DNA from: Arcicella sp034519515
GTDB lineage: Bacteria; Bacteroidota; Bacteroidia; Cytophagales; Spirosomataceae
Direction: 5' to 3'
DNA: 64,000 nt
NCBI GenBank assembly: GCA_034519515.1
Contig: JAXHOK010000059.1
Coordinates: forward strand, 182,117-246,116
In this document: one piece after another, positions 1 to 6,268 of the stretch
Position numbering within the stretch: the stretch's first letter is position 1
Layout of the letters: each line of letters starts with the position of its first letter
Position numbers and translations under genes: made by a program
The notes under the pieces: generated by a model
Told to the model about the DNA's origin: nothing
Database searches by the model: none
Seen by the model: only the letters and a program-made list of their open reading frames with translations

Positions 1-2
1 AG

Positions 3-749
3 GTTGATGTTAGTAAACTGACAAAAGCTGAATTATTAAAATTGCTTAATACGCACATCGTTAGGCAAAGACGACTCTTAACGAACGAGATGAAATCGGG
101 GGTTGTTCAAAGCCCGAATGTTGCATTGTATTTGTCCAAAAATTCATCTGGTATCTTTATTAATGGAAGTGCCAAGGTTATTTCTGCGGATATTTTTGCA
201 TCAAACGGAGTGATTCAAGTGATTGACCAAGTGGTTTTTCCTCCAAATAATAGTTTGATGACAGTTATGAGAAATAATCCTAATTTGTCGGAATTAGTGT
301 TTTGGATTTCAGTTGCCGAAAACAATTTAGAAACAAATTTATCTTACTCTGCTCCAACGGTTCTTGGTATAACCATTTTTGCACCCACCAATGCGGCGTT
401 TGAGGAATTATATAAAACCATCCCGAAAGCCACACTATTGTCAGATAAAAAAATAATGAATGAGGTTTTGCGTTTTCACAGGATTAACGGGAAGGTATTT
501 TCCCAGGACTTTCAAAATATAAACCAGCCAATAAATACCGCCAATACACCCGTAATGGGTGGAGCTCCCCTCGCAAATGGTTCGGATTTATTCCCCACTA
601 CTTTTGACTTTCAGTATCAATTAGTTTTTGATTTGAATAATGGAATTAAAGTGAAGGGAATTTCAAGTGGTTCTGCCAATGTTACGGGTGTAAATTTATT
701 CGCTACAAACGGAGTTGTTCATACCATAGATAAAGTATTATTTCCATAA
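3..749 (+). CDS. Fasciclin (FAS1) domain protein, 5' end outside the window
   Basis: The reading frame is open from the left edge, so the gene is truncated at its N-terminus; the first possible start inside the window (TTG at 42) is probably internal. About 249 residues are visible and hold the end of one FAS1 domain (closing in NGVIQVIDQVVFPP) followed by a complete second FAS1 domain (TIFAPTNAAFEEL near the middle, closing in NGVVHTIDKVLFP). FAS1 repeats mediate extracellular adhesion or matrix contacts, and in Bacteroidota such proteins are usually secreted or lipid-anchored; the signal peptide would lie outside the window. It converges with the Crp-like gene downstream. Family assignment is firm, ligand unknown. 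Confidence 0.85.
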   Translation, partial: VDVSKLTKAELLKLLNTHIVRQRRLLTNEMKSGVVQSPNVALYLSKNSSGIFINGSAKVISADIFASNGVIQVIDQVVFPPNNSLMTVMRNNPNLSELVFWISVAENNLETNLSYSAPTVLGITIFAPTNAAFEELYKTIPKATLLSDKKIMNEVLRFHRINGKVFSQDFQNINQPINTANTPVMGGAPLANGSDLFPTTFDFQYQLVFDLNNGIKVKGISSGSANVTGVNLFATNGVVHTIDKVLFP

Positions 750-774
750 CAGGCTAAATAGGCAGTTTTTAGTA

Positions 775-1371
775 TCAACCCTTTATCGAATTCCGAATCC
801 GACTCAATGAATCTGGATGAATTCCCAGATACGAAGCCAAATCTTTTATCGGTATCAAACGCAAAGCATCTGGTTGATTTTCAAGGAGATGCAAATAGCG
901 TTCTTCGGCAGATTTTGAGATTAAGGTATAAGTTCGGCGGGTTTCACGGATGTATAATTGTTCGGCAATCATTCGGTGGAAACGCTCTGCATTTCTAGAG
1001 GTTTCTAATAAGTCAAAAACGGGCAAATACTTCAATCTAAAAGCCTTAATATTTGCAACGGCTTGAATAGAAATTGCAGAGGGGCGTTGTGCCAAACATG
1101 AGGAAAATGAACTCACTAAATTGCCCTGAAAACCCAAATCTACGCATATTTCTTTGCCGTCTTCGGTGGAGGCTTCGTATTTTACGGCTCCTTCCAAGAT
1201 GAAATAGGCGTATTTTTCTATCTCTCCCCGCTTAGTCAAATATTCCTTTTTTTTGAAGGAAACTTCATCAATAATGTTTTGGTAAAAATCCCATTCTTCG
1301 GACGTGAAATTGGCTAACTTAAAAATGGATTCTTTGACAAGATAAATTTTACTACTGTTAGATAAGGACAT
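775..1371 (-). CDS. Crp/Fnr-family transcriptional regulator
   Basis: This 198-residue protein has the usual layout of a short Bacteroidota Crp/Fnr regulator. A cyclic-nucleotide-binding-type beta roll covers roughly residues 20-125, containing the segment YAYFILEGAVKYE. A dimerisation helix follows, then a C-terminal winged helix-turn-helix with DLASYLGIHPDSLSRIR as recognition region. No cysteine cluster typical of Fnr [4Fe-4S] sensors is visible. The ATG at 1371 gives a normal length. Effector and targets cannot be read from the sequence; it stands alone, separated from tonB by a palindromic repeat. Confidence 0.88.
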   Translation of the reverse strand: MSLSNSSKIYLVKESIFKLANFTSEEWDFYQNIIDEVSFKKKEYLTKRGEIEKYAYFILEGAVKYEASTEDGKEICVDLGFQGNLVSSFSSCLAQRPSAISIQAVANIKAFRLKYLPVFDLLETSRNAERFHRMIAEQLYIRETRRTYTLISKSAEERYLHLLENQPDALRLIPIKDLASYLGIHPDSLSRIRNSIKG

Positions 1372-1471
1372 TTGCCAGGGTTTTGGGGTAATAAAAGAGT
1401 AATTTTTGGCGGTTTTCCTGACAAATATAAGTTTTTTTGATTAAAATAGGTGTACCATTCAATAAAATGTA

Positions 1472-1536
1472 ATGTAGCATGGCAATCTTTGCCGTGCATC
1501 TTCGTCCGATGTACGGCAAAGATTGCCGTGCTACAT
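1472..1536. repeat. REP-like hairpin, family A copy 1 (65 bp)
   Basis: A near-perfect inverted repeat running from ATGTAGCATGG to CCGTGCTACAT, with a stem of about 28 bp and a small loop. It abuts the stop codon of the tonB gene and could also act as a transcription terminator or mRNA stabiliser. A second element of identical length, 65 bp, lies at 13315-13379 with the same ends but a different, internally complementary stem core. Confidence 0.8.
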
Positions 1537-2373
1537 TTATTCCAACTGAAAATTAATTGGCAATGTAAATCTTACCGAGACTGCCCTGCCCGACTGTTTG
1601 CCTGCCGACCAGCGGGGCATCAATTTAATCACTCGTTGGGCTTCTTCATCACAACCAAAACCCATGCCTTTCAGAATATCGACCTTCGAGATTGCTCCAT
1701 CTTGCCCAACCACAAACTGAACGAACACTTTTCCACTTACGCCAGCACTTGCCGCAGGGTTTGGATAACGAAGGTTTTTCTGTAAAAATTTAGATAAAGC
1801 CGCCACACCACCTGCATATTCGGGCATTTGTTCTACAACAATGTGTACTTCATCTTTTTCATCCACTTTCACCTCCACAGGCTGGGCGGGTTCTGTGCCT
1901 TTGCCCACGTCTGGGTCGTCCACGGGAATGGGGTCTTCTGAACCTTCTTGTGTTTTGTTACTAATTTGAGCGGTCGTATTATTCAATAAATCTTGGTCTG
2001 GAATTGGTTCATCTTCTACCTTTTCATCCTCCACAATTTCGGGAGCAAGAAAAGTAATCGTTTTTCTTGGTTGCTCAACTTGTGATGGGGGAGGAGTCTC
2101 TGGCTTTGTGGGTGGTACGATTTCATCTTTTGGCGGAGGAGGAAAATCTACGTCTGTTACTTCGTAAACTTTATCCATTTTTTCCTTGTAATTAACCTTC
2201 GCCCAAATCATAGGCGTGAGGATTGCCAAGCCAAATACGCCAATGCCAATGACTAAGGCACGGTTAATAACTTTCTGATAATCAGTCCTTAACGAATAAG
2301 CTCCGTAAGACTTGTTGCGATTTCGGAAGATAATATCCTCCAAAGTCTCGGGGTTTTCTAAGTGATTTTGCAT
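1537..2373 (-). CDS. tonB: Energy transducer TonB
   Basis: A 278-residue TonB. A short cytoplasmic segment is followed by one transmembrane helix at about residues 36-57, then a proline-rich, acidic periplasmic spacer (FPPPPKDEIVPPTKPETPPP), and a C-terminal TonB domain at about residues 182-278 ending LPINFQLE. It would transmit proton-motive force from ExbB/ExbD to outer-membrane receptors; no exbB or exbD is in the window. Its C-terminal domain closely resembles the TonB-like domain within the neighbouring M56 protein (both carry the pattern EYxGGxAAxxKxLQxNLxYP), indicating local duplication. An 18-bp dyad at 2394-2411, 20 bases before the ATG, matches the dyads in front of blaI, so it is probably under BlaI control. 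Confidence 0.92.
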   Translation of the reverse strand: MQNHLENPETLEDIIFRNRNKSYGAYSLRTDYQKVINRALVIGIGVFGLAILTPMIWAKVNYKEKMDKVYEVTDVDFPPPPKDEIVPPTKPETPPPSQVEQPRKTITFLAPEIVEDEKVEDEPIPDQDLLNNTTAQISNKTQEGSEDPIPVDDPDVGKGTEPAQPVEVKVDEKDEVHIVVEQMPEYAGGVAALSKFLQKNLRYPNPAASAGVSGKVFVQFVVGQDGAISKVDILKGMGFGCDEEAQRVIKLMPRWSAGKQSGRAVSVRFTLPINFQLE

Positions 2374-2393
2374 GATTATTTGTTATTTAATTA

Positions 2394-2411
2394 AAACTAA
2401 TTTTTTAGTTG
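2394..2411 (-). promoter_or_regulatory. Candidate BlaI-type operator upstream of tonB
   Basis: The sequence is AAACTAA-N4-TTAGTTG, an 18-bp dyad with seven-base arms and one mismatch. It has the same arm sequence and four-base spacer as the two dyads upstream of blaI (4971-4988 and 4991-5008). It lies 20 bases before the tonB start codon. No good TAnnTTTG box is seen beside it, so the promoter itself is not placed. Shared architecture suggests one repressor controls both transcripts; this is inference. Confidence 0.6.
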
Positions 2412-2421
2412 ATTGAGTTTT

Positions 2422-2454
2422 AAAAAATCCCCACTACGGGGTGGGGGATTTTTT
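2422..2454 (-). terminator. Rho-independent terminator after the M56 gene
   Basis: A hairpin with arms AAAAAATCCCC and GGGGATTTTTT and an 11-base internal loop, lying between the M56 gene and tonB. A-rich and T-rich flanks allow function on either strand. It would insulate tonB from the M56 transcript, which fits tonB having its own operator. Confidence 0.7.
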
Positions 2455-2618
2455 ATTGATTTTGGATTTACGATTTTGTATTTGTCTGAGTAACCCTGTC
2501 TGAATTTGGATTCACCAGATTATAGGATTGATAGGATTCTGAATGATGAATATTTTACCTAATGCTAAAAATCCATAAATCGGACACGGTGCGACATTTC
2601 GCAATCCAAGTTCAGGCA

Positions 2619-4271
2619 TTATTTCTTTTTACTCGTAATCAAAATAACACCATTTTTACCTTTTTCACCGTAAATTAAAGTGGCTTTTTCACCTTTAACT
2701 ATATCTATTGATTGAATATCATTAGGGTTAAGGTTTTTTAATATATCTGACTGACTTTCAACACCATCAACAATACATAAAGGCGGAGGACAGTCTTTAC
2801 ATTTATTATTCATCACAACATTTGTTGAAAATATTTCCCCTTTATTACCTTTAAATTCTATCACCGCAGGTAGTTTTGGAAATTCGTTTTTCTCTTTTTC
2901 GTCAATTTTTACTTTTGTCTCTTTCTCTAATTGAAAACTAATCGGAATAGTAAAACGACTTCTTACTTTTCTACCACTTTGTTCACCTGCAACCCACTTT
3001 GGAATAGTTTTTAATACCCTCAGAGCCTCTTCACTACAACCATATTCAGCAGATTTCAAAACCTCAAAATCATTGGCAGAGCCATCTGTATTTACAATAA
3101 ATTGAATGTAAACTTTTCCTGAATAATTCGCTTTTTGGGCTGCTTCTGGATATTTTAGATTTTCTTGTAAATATTTTCCAAATGCTGCCATACCACCAGG
3201 ATATTCGGCATTTTGTTCTACGGTATTGAATACTACTGTGGTATCTTTTTTACCATAATTCCGAACCTCATCCACCAACGCAGGGCTAATCACATAAGCC
3301 TTTGATAAATCTAAATTTGGGTCAGCAGGGTTATTTTCTGTAACTGCCTCAACCACAGTCTTGTCGTTAATAATTGGAGCATCTTTGGCAGAAACTTCCT
3401 TCACAATTTCTTCTATCTTCTGAATCGGTTTGGTTGCCAAAGTAGCAGATGAAACCACAATCATCAACATAAAAAGTGGGGCGATGAGTCCGTATTTCAT
3501 CAAAGCAGTTTCCGTAGAGCGACTTTTGTGTAACATTTTTATACGTAGTTTAAGTAATGATTGATTGAAAAAATTATTAGTCAATGGAATTGCCTGTACG
3601 CCAAATTGTTCTTGGAAAAGTAACATGGCGTACTCCGCTTTTGAGGCTTCGTTGCGGCTCGCTACTTCATCGGCAATAAACTCGTGAATGTGCTTGATGG
3701 AGCTTTTATAAAGATACACCACGGGGTTGAACCAGTTGAAAATCGCAATCAGTTCAAACAACATCACATCGGCAGAATGTAGTTGGCGAATATGCACAAA
3801 TTCATGCTTCATGATGGTTGAACGGTTCTTTAATTCCTTACTCACAAACAAGACATTAAAGAACGAAAATGCCCTTTTTGAGCTTTCTCCTTGCGTTTTT
3901 TGCTTCATCATCTGTCCCAAGAAAACCAAATTTCCTCCGAAACGAGCAATACCCAGCATGATGCCGATGATGTAGCAAAACGCCATGATTTCGCCCATCG
4001 TCATGGTGTGTACTTGGCTTGCACTCGCTTGTATATACATAATTTGCGGGTCGTAAAGGGTAGAAATAGTCTGCGAAACTTGTTCTGTTACAAACCACGA
4101 ACGCACCCAATCCGACTGCATCAGCGGTATAAAAAATGCTAACGCCGCCGATGCCACCAAGTAGCCCCGATTGAGGTTAAAGAAGGTTTCCGACCGCAAC
4201 AGCAGGCGATAAAAACCGTAGAAAAGAACCAAATACAGGTTCACTTGGAGGAGGTAATTGAGCCAGTTCAT
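2619..4271 (-). CDS. BlaR1-like M56 metallopeptidase with TonB-like and receptor-plug-like C-terminus
   Basis: I start at the ATG at 4271 (550 residues, MNWLNYL) rather than the GTG at 4310, because the ATG opens directly into the first membrane helix. Several transmembrane helices (about 10-28, 36-50, 93-110, 261-279) surround an M56 zinc protease domain with HEFVH at residues 156-160 and the downstream HEFIADE at 196-202. After the last helix come a periplasmic TonB C-terminal-like domain (about 350-450) and a tail (about 490-550) resembling a TonB-receptor plug, with IVDGVE and NPNDIQSIDIVKG. BlaR1-type proteins cleave their BlaI partner on sensing a signal. Here the periplasmic sensor is replaced by modules from the TonB system. 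blaI lies just upstream on the same strand. Confidence 0.9.
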   Translation of the reverse strand: MNWLNYLLQVNLYLVLFYGFYRLLLRSETFFNLNRGYLVASAALAFFIPLMQSDWVRSWFVTEQVSQTISTLYDPQIMYIQASASQVHTMTMGEIMAFCYIIGIMLGIARFGGNLVFLGQMMKQKTQGESSKRAFSFFNVLFVSKELKNRSTIMKHEFVHIRQLHSADVMLFELIAIFNWFNPVVYLYKSSIKHIHEFIADEVASRNEASKAEYAMLLFQEQFGVQAIPLTNNFFNQSLLKLRIKMLHKSRSTETALMKYGLIAPLFMLMIVVSSATLATKPIQKIEEIVKEVSAKDAPIINDKTVVEAVTENNPADPNLDLSKAYVISPALVDEVRNYGKKDTTVVFNTVEQNAEYPGGMAAFGKYLQENLKYPEAAQKANYSGKVYIQFIVNTDGSANDFEVLKSAEYGCSEEALRVLKTIPKWVAGEQSGRKVRSRFTIPISFQLEKETKVKIDEKEKNEFPKLPAVIEFKGNKGEIFSTNVVMNNKCKDCPPPLCIVDGVESQSDILKNLNPNDIQSIDIVKGEKATLIYGEKGKNGVILITSKKK

Positions 4272-4311
4272 GTCTTTTTTGATGTTTGGGGTAAAATTGT
4301 TAGTTCTCACA

Positions 4312-4344
4312 ATTCATGGCATGACTCAAAGTCTTGCCATGAAT
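4312..4344. repeat. Small inverted repeat between blaI and the M56 gene
   Basis: Perfect ten-base arms ATTCATGGCA and TGCCATGAAT, with an inner GACT/AGTC pair. It sits upstream of the M56 start codon. It may be a degenerate REP-like hairpin or an mRNA structure; it does not match the AAACTAA-type dyad. Confidence 0.5.
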
Positions 4345-4482
4345 GTTTTGTTTAGTAACTTGGGGTAGAACCATTTAGATTTTGTATGATGTACTCAGTA
4401 ATTTTTATAAAGGTGTGGACTAATGACAATGAAGATTTATTTTACCCTCATATCCGAACCGAAGCGACGGTTGCATCGAAAA

Positions 4483-4863
4483 TCAATCTTCCTTCTCCTT
4501 CAATTCATTAATCATTTTTAAAATCTCATCGGCATCTTTTACGTCTATTTTTCCCTTTTTTGAGAAAAACGAAAATAGGCTTGAAAAGGAGTTTTCAAAA
4601 TAGCCTTCCACTAATTTTTCGGTGGCAAAAGTGCTGTAATTTTCTTTGCTCACAATCGGGAAATATTCATGTGATTTTCCGTAAGAATTATGACTCACAA
4701 ACCCTTTTTCTTGCAAAATCCTAATAATGGTCGAAACCGTATTGTAGGCAGGTTTGGGTTCGGGCAGTTCTTCTAAAACGTCTTTCACAAATCCTTTTTC
4801 TATTTGCCAAAGTACCTGCATAATCTGCTCTTCGGCTTTAGTTAATTCTCTTTCTGGTTGCAT
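4483..4863 (-). CDS. blaI: BlaI/MecI/CopY-family repressor
   Basis: A 126-residue protein with the complete family layout. An N-terminal winged helix carries LTKAEEQIMQVLWQIEKGFVKD, then the recognition region PAYNTVSTIIRILQEKGFV, then a C-terminal dimerisation helix. In the family, the partner M56 protease relieves repression by triggering cleavage within this C-terminal part. Its promoter contains two dyads spaced 20 bp apart, one filling the gap between the -33 and -7 boxes, which strongly suggests autorepression. No beta-lactamase gene is nearby; the local candidate target is tonB. Confidence 0.93.
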   Translation of the reverse strand: MQPERELTKAEEQIMQVLWQIEKGFVKDVLEELPEPKPAYNTVSTIIRILQEKGFVSHNSYGKSHEYFPIVSKENYSTFATEKLVEGYFENSFSSLFSFFSKKGKIDVKDADEILKMINELKEKED

Positions 4864-4875
4864 GATTTTTTAGTT

Positions 4876-4907
4876 GTGAGCTATGAGCTATGAGCTATGA
4901 GTTATAG
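4876..4907. repeat. Heptanucleotide tandem repeat (GAGCTAT)
   Basis: Three to four head-to-tail copies of a GAGCTAT-type heptamer immediately upstream of blaI, in the untranslated leader. A degenerate relative occurs near 41287-41310. Slippage could change leader length; no function is evident. Confidence 0.6.
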
Positions 4908-4962
4908 CAAAGTTTTTTCTTGCTCATTACTCAAACCTCATTACTCACAGCTAATTGTTTAT

Positions 4963-5008
4963 CAAAGATAAAACTAATATTTTAGTTTACAAACTATTTT
5001 CTTAGTTT
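4963..5008 (-). promoter_or_regulatory. blaI promoter with two operator dyads
   Basis: On the minus strand a -33 box TTTG (4990-4993) and a -7 box TATCTTTG (4963-4970) are separated by exactly 19 bases, matching the Bacteroidota sigma consensus TTTG-N19-TAnnTTTG. Dyad 1, AAACTAA-N4-TTAGTTT (4971-4988), fills the spacer. Dyad 2, AAACTAT-N4-TTAGTTT (4991-5008), covers the -33 box and bases upstream. The copies are offset by 20 bp, about two helical turns. A bound repressor would exclude RNA polymerase. Boxes and dyads are seen directly; BlaI as the ligand is inferred from position and from the third copy at tonB. Confidence 0.75.
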
Positions 5009-5033
5009 TTTGAGAAATAATTTTTAGAGCATA

Positions 5034-5062
5034 AAAAAAGCGGTAGGAGAGACCGCTTTTTT
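5034..5062 (-). terminator. Terminator after the RidA gene
   Basis: Hairpin AAAAAAGCGGT / ACCGCTTTTTT with a seven-base loop, 33 bases past the RidA stop codon. Symmetric A/T flanks would also work on the other strand. Confidence 0.8.
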
Positions 5063-5095
5063 GGAAATACTATTATAGAATTTTATTTGTCTGAA

Positions 5096-5548
5096 TTACT
5101 TCTTCCTCGCAGGCAACAAAGCCGTTACCGTAATTTCAATATTAGCTCCACCCGCCAAACTATTTACGCCTACGGTGCTACGGGTGGGATAGTTACCTGT
5201 AAAATATTTTCCATAAATCTCATTCATTTTTGGGAAATCATCCATGTTTTTCAGATAAACAACCGTACTGACGATGTCTTCCATTTTTGCTCCGCCCGCT
5301 GCCAATACTGCCCGAATATTTTCCATAATTTGTACAGCTTCGGCTTCTGTGCCACCTTCCACTAATTTTCGGGTACTTGGATTTAGCCCAATCTGCCCCG
5401 ACACAAACAAAAAACCATTGGCTTTTATACCTTGACTATACGGAGCAATCGGTACAGGAGCCTTGTCGGTTTTAATGATTTCTTTGCTTTGAGCAAATAG
5501 CCCGAACGAGGTTATCAAGAAGATGGTAGTGAAAATAGATTTTTTCAT
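5096..5548 (-). CDS. RidA-family protein with a signal peptide (periplasmic Rid)
   Basis: The start is placed at the ATG at 5548 (150 residues), which opens directly into a signal peptide, MKKSIFTTIFLITSFGLFAQ. The mature part is one complete YjgF/YER057c/UK114 domain with APVPIAPYSQG near its start, FVSGQIG, and an ending close to EITVTALLPARKK. Cytosolic RidA hydrolyses reactive enamine/imine intermediates from PLP enzymes. An exported paralogue cannot be doing that in the cytoplasm, so its substrate is unclear. The arginine common in catalytic RidA proteins appears as TRSTVGV. It is probably monocistronic, with a terminator on its 3' side. Confidence 0.88.
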   Translation of the reverse strand: MKKSIFTTIFLITSFGLFAQSKEIIKTDKAPVPIAPYSQGIKANGFLFVSGQIGLNPSTRKLVEGGTEAEAVQIMENIRAVLAAGGAKMEDIVSTVVYLKNMDDFPKMNEIYGKYFTGNYPTRSTVGVNSLAGGANIEITVTALLPARKK

Positions 5549-5605
5549 TTCGTTACAATTTAAGTTAGGGAGCATCAATTAATAAAGTACCCATGCCTTC
5601 CATTA

Positions 5606-5640
5606 AACTTCCCGAAAGTTATTTCTACTTTCGGGAAGTT
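5606..5640 (-). terminator. Hairpin terminator, AACTTCCCGAAAGT type
   Basis: Perfect 14-base arms AACTTCCCGAAAGT / ACTTTCGGGAAGTT around a seven-base loop, in the 3' region of the gene ending at 5778. A related but imperfect hairpin is at 44391-44423, also just past a minus-strand gene, so this may be a recurrent 3'-end element. Confidence 0.6.
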
Positions 5641-5724
5641 CATACCAGAAGCGGGTATGTTTAAATTTAGATGCTTCCTTAATCAAACTAAAAGTTTTAT
5701 ACGATATTGATATTCTCAGAAAGT

Positions 5725-5771
5725 AAGGAAGGCTTCGCTTGAAGGGGGACGCCCAGTCCGAAGCCTTCCTT
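5725..5771. repeat. Palindromic repeat, family B copy 1
   Basis: Arms AAGGAAGGCTTCG and CGAAGCCTTCCTT enclose a loop containing GAAGGGGGACGCCCAGTC. The reverse complement aligns closely with the element at 31671-31716, including the loop, so the two are copies of one dispersed element. Confidence 0.75.
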
Positions 5772-5777
5772 AAAAAA

Positions 5778-6179
5778 TTAATCTTCTGGAAAAGGAATAT
5801 AAATAAAACTGGCAAAGTCTCTATCCAATACAAAAAGGCAACAAAATTCGTCGGGGTCTTTATAGCTGGATTTGAAAACCTCTACGTTTTCTTCATCAAT
5901 AATTCCTCTGGAAACGTACTCCTCCATCACCGAGGCGTGATAATTCCATTTATTTTCGTTCATTTCCATCATCCCGATGAGGCGTTCGCCTATTTGTGCA
6001 GGATTCTGCGATACGCCAAAAATAGGATATTTGGAAAACCCACGAGTGCGGATTTGATAAGAGGCTTCTTTCAAAAAATCAGCAACCAACGCAAAGTCAG
6101 TGGAAATAATGCCTAACCGTTTCCCATCTAAATCATGAGAATTGGCGGCATTGGATATGGCTTGGTAATCTTCTAACAT
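5778..6179 (-). CDS. Conserved hypothetical protein (133 aa)
   Basis: I do not recognise a named family. The protein is acidic and soluble with no signal peptide or membrane helix. Notable segments are DLDGKRLGIISTDFALVADFL near the N-terminus, NENKWNYHASVMEEYVSRG in the middle, and a hydrophobic C-terminus ending FIYIPFPED. It is followed downstream by a hairpin and preceded by alanine dehydrogenase and a retropepsin-like gene on the same strand. A repeat-filled gap of about 90 bases separates it from alanine dehydrogenase. Codon use and start look normal, so it is very likely real. Confidence 0.75.
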   Translation of the reverse strand: MLEDYQAISNAANSHDLDGKRLGIISTDFALVADFLKEASYQIRTRGFSKYPIFGVSQNPAQIGERLIGMMEMNENKWNYHASVMEEYVSRGIIDEENVEVFKSSYKDPDEFCCLFVLDRDFASFIYIPFPED

Positions 6180-6182
6180 AAT

Positions 6183-6262
6183 CTCGATGTTCGATGTTCG
6201 GTTTTCGATTTTTGTTGTTCAAGCATCGTGATACGAACATCAATCATCTAATAACGAGCATC
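6183..6262. repeat. Inverted oligonucleotide repeat, CGATGTTCG seed
   Basis: Several copies of TCGATGTTCG on the left face copies of GATACGAACATCAA on the right, forming a loose inverted array in the gap between two minus-strand genes. The same seed fills gaps at 35513-35656, 48391-48434 and 54047-54128. Confidence 0.65.
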
Positions 6263-6268
6263 AAAAAA

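Noticed and set aside
1450..1785. Plus-strand open frame opposite tonB
   Set aside because: It is antisense to a well supported TonB gene and begins in the palindromic repeat; its translation has no recognisable features.
4312..4344. Hairpin as a fourth BlaI operator
   Set aside because: The arms ATTCATGGCA/TGCCATGAAT do not resemble AAACTAA/TTAGTTT, and the spacing differs.
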